From positions 1,499,097 through 1,563,096 of the forward strand of contig NC_044925.1 of NCBI RefSeq assembly GCF_003576645.1: a DNA stretch of 64,000 nucleotides, written 5' to 3'. Below the pieces are notes generated by a model that saw only the letters and a list, made by a program, of their open reading frames with translations, was not told where the DNA came from and made no database searches. Below, piece by piece: positions 42,157-52,656 of this stretch. The DNA is from Ipomoea triloba (lineage: Eukaryota; Streptophyta; Magnoliopsida; Solanales; Convolvulaceae). Both the position numbers and the translations under genes were made by a program. Numbering within the stretch: position 1 is the first letter of the stretch; every line of letters begins with the position of its first letter.

Positions 42157-45100
42157 CGAGTTTTTCGCACTTTTGGTCCCACGACTATAGTGACACTTTT
42201 AGGTTTTTACCACGACTTTCAAACCTTTCATTCTCGATCCACGACTATTGTTTTTTTTAGTTAAAATTGTCTTTCCGGCCTATTATCCAGCCAAAAGTCA
42301 CCGGAGATTGAAGTCAACCATTTCTGAATGAATAAATATGTCATTTTGGTCCATGCCTTCAGCCTCCCCTTTCCTTGTTGAAATTAAAATAAAAAATCCA
42401 AGTAACCCCTCTTCAGACCTAAATCAATTTCGAAATTAAAAACCATAACATCTACTTTGTAAAGACGAAGTGTGAGTCGTGTTTGTCGTTGGGAGCTCAC
42501 GGCGGTTGAGAAGCCATTCGCTGCAAGCTGGTAAGTTTTCAATGTCTCTATATGTGTGAGTTTTTGTAAGGTGCAAAGGTATGTCTATAGTTGTTTGTTG
42601 TGTTTATTGAACCTTTTTGCACTTTGTTTACATAAAAGGCATAAACGACATAGTGCACTGTGTTTGCTTTGTACTTTGTAGTCAATGTTTAAATTAAAGT
42701 GTTCCTGGCATTGGTATAGCAGTATTACTTTATTGATGTGTGGGGACCTGTAAAATCTTTAATTCTATGGGGACCATGTGTTGATGCTAGTTTTTTTTTT
42801 TTTAACAATTCAAAGTCTGTTAGTTATTATTGTCCAGTAGAGGGGACCACTGCCAAGCTCAATTTGTTTTGTTGTGCATTATTTGATTGATTATTGTATT
42901 TATAACTTAGGTGATAATGGTAGTGAGGGTGATGTAGAAAGTGATGGGCAATCAGATGACTCTTCTAAGAATGAGTATGAAATGAATGGTAACACAGAAA
43001 ATTTAGATGACTTTGAATTTGACCAGAATGTTACGTTGATTCCACAGTTGAGTTTGGTGGGGTAGAAGAGAATGGTAATGAACCAATTGGAAATAAACTA
43101 GTTGCTGTGAATAGTTGGGAGAGAAGTTTAGATGAACCTAATCTATCTGATGATGCTTCATTAAAAGACTCAGAGAGTGAGATCCAAGAGGCCAAAACCA
43201 GTTGAGGACACCACTGTTGATCACAATCCTGAGCAAATGGTAAACTTCTTTCAGTTTATTGTACCTTAAGGTTTTTTTTTAGTTTATTGTATTATGTTCC
43301 AATTCATTTCATTTTACCTTTTTGAAGAATAATCCAAGGAGAAGGGTGAGATCCAATAGGCCACAACCAGATGAGAAGTTCACTGTTGAGAATAATGATG
43401 CTGAGCAAATGGTAAAGATTTTTGTGTTTTTTTTTCAGTTTATTGTAAAGATTGTATTATGCTCCAATTCATTTCATTTTACCCTTTTGTAGAATAACTG
43501 ATGAATGTAGTTTTCGCGGTGGATGGAAAGAAGGTGTTAAAACGGAAAGATTTCCGAGTATCGTTCTCAAAGGATGGCAAGGAGGGAATTTGAGCGGTAA
43601 GGGGATTAAGCACCAGAGTGTTTAGTGTTTGAAAGCTAACCCAAACATAGTAAGAAAATGCACATGAAACATCATGAAAATAAAGAACAAAACGTTGGAA
43701 ACAATCAATTGGAAATGAGGATTTAGATCTTGCAACTCATATAGGTATCCTTGATTTCCTAAGATATTAGGCTAGCAACACTTAGATAATGAAAATGAGG
43801 CAAGGCAACTATGCCAACGCCACTCTCGTGGTCATTGGCCTATCATCTAGTCCATAGTCCCATTCTCATGGCAACTAGGCTAGGTGAGGCAAATTATCGA
43901 ACACATGGTGTGCTATTTGCCTTCCACTCTCCCTTTTCTCAAAGGTGAGAAGGAAACGTGCTAGGCTAGGCTAAGGAGTAACCTTACTCTCGTAAGTGAG
44001 ACTCCTTCTCCAAACACCTCTCATATAGGTTGATCACCCTACACAAGAGTCAAAGTGGATCACCACTCACACAATCAAACTCATAATCAAAGCAATTGCA
44101 AAACCTAATTGATCTATTCAAAGCTCAAGAATATTCATACAAAATTGCTCAATCCAAATCCACAAAGATCTACCTAATCATACTTGGAATTGAAATAGCA
44201 AAAGGCAAAAGTAATGACAAGAAATTAAAATGAAGACTTAGCTTGAAATTGAACTTTGAACTTGAACTTGAACTTAAATTTGAACTTGAATGTTGATCTC
44301 AATCTTGCAACAATGGAATTTTTCTCTAATTCTAATCTAAACCTAAGAATTGCAATGTGGAGTGAATTGGGAGAGATCTCTCTAGGCTAATCCTAGAGAG
44401 AGAAATATTCTAAAGTGATCTAAAACTGAAGTGTGATGGATCCCCTGCAAAATGGCTCCATTCCCCTTTTAAATCTCGCCCAACAACTAAAATTTCCGCG
44501 ATGGACGCACGCTTGGACGCACGCTGGACGCGCGTCCACTGCGCGTCCACGGTGTTTCTGCTGCACAGACTTCAACTTCAGAGAGCTGTTTGGTGGACGC
44601 GTGCTGGACGCGCGCGTCCACTGCAGACTTTTGCTCTGATTTTCAAACTTCTGCGGGCATAAAATTGGACGCCACCTTGGACGCGCGTCCATGGGCGCGT
44701 CCAAGGGCTATTTTGCACTCCAACTTCGACTCGTGAATCCTTCTCCGAAATTCATGCCGTTTTCCACCTTTTTTGCACATCTTTTTACCTACAAAACAAT
44801 TAACAAAGCGTGGAACGGGGTCCAATGACAATATAAAGCATTCTAATGCAATTTAAGACTAAACCATTCATAAAAGCATTAACTTGTATACCAAACGATC
44901 CACAAATAACCTTATAAAAGTGGTATCTTTTGCACTTATCAATAACCCAAACACAAGGGTGACATATGAGAACACTACAGAGCCACCAGTTGAGCCAAGT
45001 GTTTACATCCCAGCAGAAACCCATGATGTTTTAACCAAAGAAGAGATTGATTTTGAGATGGCTTTAAGTTCTTTTAACTTTGATGATCTTACACTGCTAA

Positions 45101-45260
45101 TACAGAACCCAACTGTAATTCCAGAACAAGCAGACATAGCTACAGAACCATCTGATGTACAGTTTGAAGCAAAACAAGTGGAACCAGATGAAATTGAGAT
45201 TGAAGGTCAAGTTGAACGTAACCATCTCCATCCCAGAAAAAAAAAAGTCTAGAGTGAAGC
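42157..45260 (+). pseudogene. Decayed gene of a MULE-type transposon, with tandemly duplicated exons
   Basis: Opens with a terminal-repeat-like CGCACTTTTGGTCCCACGACTATAGTG (42170) as in other MULE arms here. After an intron-like stretch come acidic coding pieces: GDNGSEGDVESDGQSDDSS...DDFEFDQNVTLIP (42909-43062), then EENGNEPIGNKLVAVNSWER and KDSESEI, then three similar exons beginning near 43180, 43335 and 44947 (RRRVRSNRPQPDEKFTVEN-like). Exons 1 and 2 and their introns (GAGCAAATGGTAAA...TTTCATTTTACC) form a tandem duplication of about 170 bp. The last piece (44947-45252) encodes SVYIPAETHDVLTKEEIDFE. Several stops break the frame. The acidic style resembles the N-terminus of Mutator transposases, but no catalytic domain is present, so the assignment is tentative. 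Confidence 0.35.
43499..44941. mobile_element. Solo LTR, 1443 bp, with TSD ATAAC
   Basis: Starts TGATGAATGTAG and ends TGCACTTATCA, flanked by the perfect 5-bp duplication ATAAC (43494-43498 and 44942-44946). It splits the third of the duplicated exons: AGAATAAC before it and CCAAACACAAGGGTGA after it rejoin to match AATAATCCAAGGAGAAGGGTGA at 43328. The interior is non-coding, with a GC-rich segment of GGACGCGCGTCCA palindromes (44500-44705). Probably a gypsy-type solo LTR. Confidence 0.88.
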
Positions 45261-45334
45261 TTCAAGTGAAAAGAAACTACAAAACCCGGTCTTCCACCAC
45301 AATGAAGTTTTGTAATTCTAGCAAAGATCTAATT

Positions 45335-45474
45335 TTTTTTTGAATACTACTAACTCTATTACAATGCAGTATCTGTTCATAACTACTTTCTCAACCTATT
45401 GAAGTGAGGCTCGAACCCACCACCTCCCATATAAAGGGAAGAGTTTGATGCCACTGGACTACAAGGTCCTTGGC
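45335..45474 (-). mobile_element. Full-length SINE with 15-bp TSD
   Basis: On the minus strand: CTTGTAGTCCAGTGGCATC (A box), GGTGGGTTCGAGCCTCAC (B box), then a body ending in a short A run (T on the plus strand, 45333-45341). Flanked by AGCAAAGATCTAATT at 45320-45334 and 45475-45489. The tRNA-like promoter, A tail and long target duplication make this the reference copy of the family in the window. Confidence 0.9.
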
Positions 45475-45489
45475 AGCAAAGATCTAATT

Positions 45490-46075
45490 AATATTGAATG
45501 ACTGTCATGAATGCCAAATTGTAATATGGCTTTTTTTGTCAAACTTTGAGGCCAAACCGTAATGTGACGTTTTTGGTGTAGTGTGGTTTATGTTGGTTTA
45601 GGCAGGTTTATTTTTTGACATACTATGATGCCAACCAATGTAATGTTATGGTTTTAGGCATGTTAATTTGCCAAACAATGATGCCAAAATTGTCAATGGA
45701 ATTTTTTGGTCTTAAATTTGATTTGTTTTGTTTTCTATTGCTTATAGTTGGTCTTAAATTTTTTGATGCCAATATTGCTTATAGTTGGTGTATGCAGCAG
45801 TGAGTCATGGTTGGTTTAGACAGCAGCATAAGCAGCAGTGGCTGCTAAGAACCATACCAATAAAAAGAACATATAACAAGAACCATACCTATAAAAAAAA
45901 ACATATTGCAGCAGCATATAGCAATAAAAAAAAAACATACCAAATCAAATGGCATAATCTAATAACCATTTTATTCATTGCAAAACATATTCCATTAGGA
46001 AAAACACAACTACAACATTACATTTTTGCTTCTAATTAATCACATCAATTGATTCAAATGTTTAGTATTACATGA
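45490..46075. other. Intergenic with short internal repeats, no gene recognised
   Basis: Repeated words: GATGCCAA (45624, 45674, 45767), TTATAGTTGGT (45746, 45780), GCAGCAGTG, and AACCATACC(A/T)ATAAA twice (45850, 45881). May be the 3' part of the decayed transposon that starts at 42157. Frames are short and have no recognisable content. Confidence 0.4.
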
Positions 46076-46077
46076 TA

Positions 46078-46082
46078 CACTG

Positions 46083-46146
<64 letters not shown>

Positions 46147-46186
46147 TATACATATATATATATATATATATGTGTATATATATATG
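46078..46186. repeat. (TACATA)n(TA)n microsatellite
   Basis: Tandem CATATA units passing into TA repeats, interrupted by TGTACATATACATA. Confidence 0.95.
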
Positions 46187-46189
46187 AAC

Positions 46190-46725
46190 CCAAACCCAAA
46201 AAAATTGCCCAGGTCTAAAGAATGGAAACAAATAAAATAAAGAAAGGTTCAAGCCAACCAAGGCCCAAACCTAAAGAATGAAATATTTGAAATAATAAAT
46301 GCAGAAATGCAGGTGTAGGATCCTCTAATAAGCCCAAGTCTTTCCGTCAGCACTCAAAAATTTGACAGCATAAGGAGAGAATATGGACATATCAATCCTG
46401 TTAGGAACAAGGACCATATAACACATGAAGCACATTGGTTGCCATAAAGAAAGTAAGAGACACGTATTCCCATCGAAAGTAGGCTTAATTTTTAAAATTA
46501 AGACTTAGGTTTTTACCCCTTTTTTTTATTATATTAAAAATTGCATTAATTTAACACTTTGATTAGGAGTTGATCGGGGAAAGGAAAGCCCCATCGCTGC
46601 CTAATTCTCCTCAAAGATGGGGATGGAGAATATTTTCAATTCCCCGTAGAAGATGGCCTAGCTGAAAATTAAATGGGTTAGCCGGATTTTCATCCCTAAT
46701 TATGTCTTCTACTATTGTATACTTC
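46190..46725. repeat. Dispersed non-coding repeat, copy 3
   Basis: Same block as 4560-5215 and 13870-14545. Followed by the SOT flanking module, in which the segment TTTTGAGAGATTGACTTGGTCTA...GAGCTTTGT is itself duplicated in tandem (46737-46797 and 46809-46870). Confidence 0.6.
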
Positions 46726-48300
46726 TATCTCCAATTCTTTTGAGAGATTGACTTGGTCTATTGATGTCTTAAGTTTCTTACTCAAGAGCTTTGTGGGATG
46801 ACTGATATTTTGAGAGATTGACTTGGTCTACTGATGTCTTAAGTTTTCTACTCAAGAGCTTTGTCGAATGACTATTATAGTGATTCTTAGATATTTCTAT
46901 GCTTGCATCTTAATTGCATGTGTTTGAGGTCTGTCGATCCTAGTTCTACTAGAGTATAACTCTGCCATACATAGGTCTAATGAGTTACGAGTACATCGTT
47001 AATTTGCCATTTATATTTCGGGCTAAATTGATTTGAGTACTATTTTACTTTTCGCAAAAATTCTTAAGAATAAAAAGTTACAAGCTAAGTTAATTGGAGT
47101 TCTACCGCTTCTATATGACTTAACATCATCAAAATTTATTAGACATAATTCTTAACATTTTAGTACTAAGAGCATCCCTTTCATGGGTAGTATTGGGTTA
47201 TTGTCAGGGAAGCATACACCATGGCAAGAGAGAGGAAAGGGGAGATAGTGCAAATTTATCTCCGGCAAATGAAGGGTTTATGCCAGAAAAATGGGCCCCA
47301 CACCACTTTTTTCCCTGCCACGCAATGAGTGCGTGGCCGTTCACTTATGCGCCCAGTGGGTGTGACTGCACGCATGCGCGCCTGACGTTTGCTTTTTTAT
47401 TTTTTTAAAATCAGATTTGTTTTTTTTTCTTCCATCTCCTCTCATTTTCTCTTTCCTAATCACATTTACAAAAATTCTTCAAAAACCGCGAAATAACTCC
47501 ATTAGTGAATGCTCTAAGCAAAACATATAACACACTTTTAATAATGCTTACAAAATGAAATATAGTAAAATAAAACTTTCTTCAGACAAAAAAAAAGTGA
47601 AAAAAGTGAATTTGAAGTACGGAAAAGGTGGGGGATTTGTTTTCAAAAACAAAAAAGGTGGGGGATGTCTTGCCCTCCCAGCACCATCAACACAACCCAT
47701 GCCACTAAATGTCCCTTATCTTGAATTGGCCCCTTAAAAATCTCAAGTAGGATTTTCCTTATCCAAAATGGCAAAATATTTTGCTCCAAAGTCAATACAC
47801 TCCAGTTTAACGGGATGGTGGATGAATAAATAACTGTAACTTAACGGCCTATTAAATAAGAGGACCAGTACCTTTTGTTCACAAAGAACTATTCCTACAA
47901 AAAGGTGAAATTCTTATATTACGACTCAAGCAGAATTTTTCTTTCGCGACGCCACTATAATCATTAATAATTGATAGCTCATTTATTTATAAAAAAATTA
48001 ATTTATCATCTAATAAAGTGGGATCCCAGCTTTGCAGGCCACACATAAATTAATTTCCTCCATTATTATTTAATTAACATCTTCTTTCTCTCTTTTTTTA
48101 TCTACAATTCCATTTCGATCTTTTCAAAAAGGTTGAATTCCCAATCTTGACCTCTATGTCTCGGTCCAACAGAGCATATGTGAGGATGTAATTATGGTAA
48201 TTCAGCTAAACCTAGATATTTGGCCTGAGCTTTCAAGGGGAATAGTTTAGAAGTTGATGAAAAAAAGCAGCATGAATTGAAGAAGATCGAATTAAAGCAC
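46726..48300. repeat. SOT9 3'-flanking module
   Basis: Copy of 6130-7290, carrying the MITE at 47170-47514. No independent gene. Landmarks as in the 6090 entry. Confidence 0.65.
47170..47514. mobile_element. PIF/Harbinger-type MITE with TAA target duplication
   Basis: The ends GAGCATCCCTTTCATGG and CCATTAGTGAATGCTC are inverted. Flanked by TAA (47167-47169 and 47515-47517). The paralogous module at 6500-6512 has the unbroken site TAGTACTAAGCAAAACATA, which here reads TAGTACTAA-[MITE]-TAAGCAAAACATA. The 3-bp TAA duplication is typical of Harbinger-type MITEs, and a decayed Harbinger element is present at 55920-59300. GC-rich core near 47330-47395 as in the copy at 13370. Confidence 0.88.
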
Positions 48301-48403
48301 AATACAAATACAATATTAAGTGCAATATAATCTTGAAATGCAAACATACATTTTGAAATTTAACAGTGCTCTTAAATCTTACAAACCTATTCAATTAAAG
48401 ACA

Positions 48404-49324
48404 CTAAATCCCATAAACAAATCCAGATTTGTGAAATTTCTCCTTAGTAACTGCATCAATTCTTTTGATAACCTCATCACTCAAGTAATTTGTATGGTCA
48501 CCCACCTTTGCTTGTCTAAAAAATGAATTATAAGGAGTTGAAAACCAAACAGGACAATCCTCAGACTTGTTCACCTCATGATTCTTCAAAACCTCAATGC
48601 TACAACACTTAACTATCTCCTCCACTTCCTTATCGTCGTCAAAAGGACAACCTAAAAACTCGGCCAATCTTTTGACGTGAGTTTTCGTATCATCCTTTAA
48701 CTCTTCATAAGTAATAAAGAAGAATTTACTAGGGTTATTCAAACTAGCCATTCTGTACCTCAATACATGCTCATAGTAAGGTCCGACAGGAACAGTCCCA
48801 CTCAGAAATTTCTCCACGGCTTCTTCCAACTCCCATGTCCCTTCGTCGGCCATCTTCCACTTATTGGTGAAATGCCAGAGAGAAGTTAAGGTGTCCTTTG
48901 GGTTCCTGGCAACATAAACCACACGACAGCCCGAGGATTCCAAGGTTTTGCCAAGCAGTTGGTAAGGGATATGGGTACTGAAAAGCCTAGTACTGGTGGT
49001 ATCCTCGGACGACATGTGAGCTGATGATTCTTTGTCTCCATAGACTTGAGCTTCTAGGAAAGGCACGAGGTCGTGGGGGTTGTTGTTGACCAGAAAATCA
49101 AGAGAGGAGCGATTGATGATGGAGTAAAGAAGAGATTTGAGCCATGTGGTGCCCGTTTTGGGAAACGAACTCAAGATTACGTCGCTGGGACGTGGGTTAA
49201 ACTCGGCTAGCACTCGGCGAATTTTGGGGGCAAAAAAAGGCATGAACCAGAACCCATTGATCTGCTCTAAATGTTTGTCTCCCCACCATTTCTTTTCCTC
49301 TGAGATATTATTGCTGTTCTCCAT
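48404..49324 (-). CDS. SOT9: cytosolic sulfotransferase, intact frame, TATA box lost
   Basis: 306 residues from ATG 49324. P-loop PKTGTTWLK at 55-63, catalytic His in STHIPYQLLG, RNPKDTLTSLWHF with the key serine, KFFFITYEEL, FRQAKVGDHTNYLSDEVIKRID. All catalytic elements match SOT5, so the protein should fold and bind PAPS like SOT5. It has a small indel next to the acceptor site (KESSAHMSSEDTTSTRLF), shortening one loop and adding two residues in another. The promoter, however, has lost the conserved TATA region: after GCTATTTTAATAT the plus strand jumps to GTTTGAATGGACGACAAC, missing about 30-40 bp that include TTATAGTGG. Expression may be weak or use another start. Confidence 0.92.
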   Translation of the reverse strand: MENSNNISEEKKWWGDKHLEQINGFWFMPFFAPKIRRVLAEFNPRPSDVILSSFPKTGTTWLKSLLYSIINRSSLDFLVNNNPHDLVPFLEAQVYGDKESSAHMSSEDTTSTRLFSTHIPYQLLGKTLESSGCRVVYVARNPKDTLTSLWHFTNKWKMADEGTWELEEAVEKFLSGTVPVGPYYEHVLRYRMASLNNPSKFFFITYEELKDDTKTHVKRLAEFLGCPFDDDKEVEEIVKCCSIEVLKNHEVNKSEDCPVWFSTPYNSFFRQAKVGDHTNYLSDEVIKRIDAVTKEKFHKSGFVYGI

Positions 49325-49489
49325 AATCGATATTGATGACTATCGACTAATAATGAAAACTAAAGCTATTTTAATATGTTTGAATGGACGACAACGTAAC
49401 ACCATGTACGTGATCCTTATCCTGTACTATACGCAGCTGCCATCCACAAAATTAAACTAAGCTACCTAACATCACTGCTTCACATGCAA

Positions 49490-50060
49490 TCCTTATTATA
49501 CCATGGACCCTATTGCATTAATATATGTTTTATGTTGTCATTTGTGTCTCATATATTATGAAATTTTGTATCTGAAACAAATTAGTAATTGTACTTTATG
49601 TTATTAATTTTGTGTGTGTTGTGATTATGTATATAAACACAAATTATGTAACTAAATAAGATTTGAAAAATAAGTAAATGTATAACATGTGTATATCTTG
49701 CATTAGTTTTTGAAACTTAAGTGTGTTGACCTAAAGCTTTAATACATTCTTCATTTTGCACCATCCCTCATCTCTCCATGCTAGTGACTCTCTCATTCCT
49801 TTCTTCAATTACCCAGTAAGAAATCATATTACAACTTTATAAATTAATATGTAAATTTTAGTACAACCACAGTTCATGAAAGTGAAATTTGTGTGGTTGG
49901 TAGTTTTATATACTAGATAATTAGATATGGCTACCCACTTACACAGCCTACACACCACTCACGGGTGCTGGAGCCCACTCTTCATCATTGTTCCTCCAAT
50001 CTAATCCATCTGCACACTACACAAGTTTCACGTGGTTATTTGGATTTTAGAACATCACCA
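49490..50060. repeat. Worn SOT upstream repeat
   Basis: ATTATACCATGGACCCTATTG and AAATAAGATTTGAAAAATAAG match the upstream repeats at 8730-9100 and 40390-40780. CAGTTCATGAAAGTGAAATTTGTG and CCCACTCTTCATCATTGT (49870-50000) match 54000-54100. No gene. Confidence 0.5.
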
Positions 50061-50067
50061 ATGAGTT

Positions 50068-50395
50068 CTTCCAACATAGTGATTTTACCATGTTTACTTC
50101 TAAACTCTTAAATTGATCATTCGTGATTCTTCAACTTTCAAATTGTTACCATATGAATTGTCCAAGTTAACCACCCATGGTTCTTTCAACTATTAAATTA
50201 TAACCACCCATGCATGGTCCTTCCAAGAGGATTACGACTGGTTAACTTTTAAAAGTTGAAGGATCATGGTGGTAAACTTGGATTACGGATAGTAATAATT
50301 TGAAAGTCGAATGACTATGAGTTATCAATTTGAAAGTTTAGGACTAAATGTGCTAAAACACTATACTTCGAGGATTCCATATGACTTAACTCTTC
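50068..50395. mobile_element. Foldback element, copy 1
   Basis: Left-arm phrases CTAAACTCTTAAATTGAT and CAACTTTCAAATTGTTACCAT are the inverse of right-arm ATCAATTTGAAAGTTTAG and TAGTAATAATTTGAAAGTCG. Each arm also holds internal direct repeats around CCATGGTTCTTTCAACT. Copy 2 lies at 52300-52595. Non-coding. Confidence 0.65.

Positions 50396-50446
<51 letters not shown>
50396..50446. repeat. (TA)n microsatellite
   Basis: About 48 bp of uninterrupted TA. Confidence 0.97.
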
Positions 50447-50449
<3 letters not shown>

Positions 50450-50930
50450 ACGTTCAGGTGCGTACGAGCTGTCCAAGAGAGAATTGCGGACGAATCGCAA
50501 CGCGCCACGTGTCCAAGATGTAGTTGCACCTAACGTTACAACTAGGTGCACGTAATGTTATAACTAGATGCACATAAGTGCACCCAGGTGCATAAATGTT
50601 AACAAGATAAATTACTTGCACTTGTAAGATAAAATAGGTGCACACGTGCAAGTAAAATTTATTACAAGTGCAAGTAAATTGTATACTGAGCATCAATATT
50701 AAGTGCACCAAATGTTATAACTAGGTGCACCTAGGTTGCACCCAAGTGCATGAATGTTAACAAAGTAAATTACTTGCACAATTGCAAGTAAAATTATGTG
50801 CAGATGCAAGTAAAATGTATTACATGTGCAAGTGAATTGTACACTGAGCATCGATGTTAACTTACATCCAATCGAGCATCGATTCATTGTTTGTTTCATC
50901 ACCAGGTGTCGAGACGTTGAGGTGACCCCT
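50450..50930. repeat. Duplicated AGGTGCAC / AAGTGCAAGTAA repeat
   Basis: The block ATGTTATAACTAG(A/G)TGCAC...GTGCAAGTAAATTGTA(T/C)ACTGAGCATC occurs twice (about 50555-50695 and 50710-50855). Its words AAGTGCAAGTAA also appear in 4140-4200 and 37080-37140. Non-coding. The frames across it are periodic translations. Confidence 0.65.
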
Positions 50931-51014
50931 TAATTGCCACTTTTGTTACATATGTTCAATGTGAGTAATAGTGGGCCCTGACTTTTGGTGGTAGAGCAAT
51001 CGTGGCGGGTCCAC

Positions 51015-51300
51015 CATAGGGCTCCAAGCAACGCAAACCCACACGCCCCGCTCGCCTAAGTAATCATCGCATGTACCGCCTACCCTGCCTTACAGGTCCG
51101 GGCGCATGTGGGTTGCCTCCAAGCAACGCAAACCCACACGCCCCGCACGCTTAAGTAACCAGCGCACGGACCGCCTACCTTGCCTTGTAGGTCCAGTGCG
51201 CGCATGTGAGTTGCCTCCAAGCAACGCAAACCCACACGCCCCGCTCGCCTAAGTAACCAGCGCATGGACCGCCTACCCTGCCTTGCAGGTCCAAATAGAC
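51015..51300. repeat. GC-rich minisatellite, about 105-bp unit, 2.7 copies
   Basis: The unit CTCCAAGCAACGCAAACCCA...CGCCTAAGTAA-CAGCGCATGGACC...TGCCTTGCAGGTCC is repeated at about 51029, 51117 and 51216. Composition is sharply different from the AT-rich surroundings. Minus-strand frames (VWVCVAWRQ repeats) follow the period and are not a gene. Confidence 0.8.
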
Positions 51301-51960
51301 AATAGACACCTCACTTGGGGCCAAGACCTTCCAGATGAAATGGGCCCCGGGCACCCATATCCCATCAAATATCATCCCTTTTAATTTTCTGCCCAAAACA
51401 CTCGTATACTGTCAGTGGCGGAGCCAGAAATTAAGTTGAGTGGGGGAGAAGAAGCAAGGGTAAAATGAATTCAAAATTGTTTAAATAAAAAAAATCAAAT
51501 ACGATACAAGGTTTATGATGAACTACAGATAATATTCCTCTACACTCTCTCATATTTTGAAATCGGTATAGAATTGCTTCATTTGAAAAAAAAATTAAGC
51601 ACTTAGAGACTGAGTCATAAATATTGTTAACTAGAAATAAAAAACCAAAATACATTAAGATTAAAAAATATTTAAAACAAAATATAAAATATAATTAATC
51701 AGATAAAACAGTTTGAATGGAAAACATTATAAATCACTCATCTTACTATTAATATTAAAAAAGAAAGTAAAAATAAATAAGAGAAAAAGTCACAATGTTA
51801 CAAATAAAAAATCCAATTAGAATTTTCTCCCTATTAATATGAAAAATGTCAAAAACAAAATTTCACTTAAAAATAAAACAAAATTTGACTTACAATTTTT
51901 GAAAACAGAATTTAGGCAATAGGGTTCGAACACTAGGTAAAAATATGGTAATATAATTTC
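51301..51960. other. Intergenic, no gene recognised
   Basis: Includes GTCAGTGGCGGAGCCAGAAATT (51411), a phrase typical of the start of a dispersed plant repeat. After it comes AT-rich sequence. Frames are short and featureless. Confidence 0.4.
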
Positions 51961-51962
51961 TA

Positions 51963-52165
51963 TTCGTACCCATCGTAGGCAACTCAGTGCCCATTTCACC
52001 CAACGCACAGCACACCGACGTGCCCATCGTAAGCAACTCCGTGCCCATCTTACGCACCTTCGTGCCCATTTCGGCCAACGCATAGCACACCGACGTACCC
52101 ATCGTAGGCAACTCCGTGCCCATTTCGATCAAGGCACAGAACACCCGTCGTACCTATCGTAGGTA
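51963..52165. repeat. Minisatellite, 30/60-bp period
   Basis: Units around CCCATCGTAGGCAACTCCGTG alternate with CCCATTTC(G/A)(C/G)CCAACGCA(C/T)AGCAC. About 6-7 units of 30 bp. The minus-strand frame reads as repeated MGTELPTMGTS. No start context or homology. Confidence 0.8.
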
Positions 52166-52299
52166 ACACCAAATGCATATATATACACGTTAGCTATTAA
52201 TTGAGCAATTATTTGCTCAAATTCAAGAGTGACCATAGTCAAAATGACTTTGCATGTTTTGTTTAATGAAAACAAACGACAGTTGTTTTGTCACGTTTA

Positions 52300-52595
52300 G
52301 TTCTAAATTTCAAATAGACAACTCATGTTCCTTCGACTTCCAAATTATTACCATCCGTGGTCCAAGTAAACTACCCATGGTCCTTCAACTTTCATAATTT
52401 AACCAGTCGCGGTCTTCCTGAAAGGATCATGGGTGGTTAAAATTTGATAGTTGAAGGTATCATGAGTGGTTAACTTGGACACGAATGGTAACAATTTGAA
52501 AGTCGTCGAAGGATCATGGTAGTCAATTCAAAAGTTTAGGACTAAACGTGTCAAAATCCCTATACTCGGAGGACCACAAATGGTATTAACTCTAT
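52300..52595. mobile_element. Foldback element, copy 2
   Basis: GTTTAGTTCTAAATTTCAAAT facing TTTGAAAG/TTTAGGACTAAAC, with inner GACTTCCAAATTATTACCAT facing AATGGTAACAATTTGAAAGTC. Related to 50068-50395. Confidence 0.65.
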
Positions 52596-52656
52596 TTAGA
52601 AACTAAACTAAAAGTATTATTCAACATAAAAACTCAAATTTAATAATAAGTAAAAA

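Noticed and set aside
44420..44704. 94-codon Arg/Pro-rich frame on the minus strand
   Set aside because: Lies wholly inside the solo LTR and is driven by GGACGCG palindromes.
45335..45474. tRNA gene
   Set aside because: A and B boxes are present, but no cloverleaf or anticodon arm can be drawn. The A tail and target duplication identify a SINE.
51970..52160. MGTELPTMGTS repeat protein on the minus strand
   Set aside because: By-product of a minisatellite with period divisible by three. No promoter or homology.
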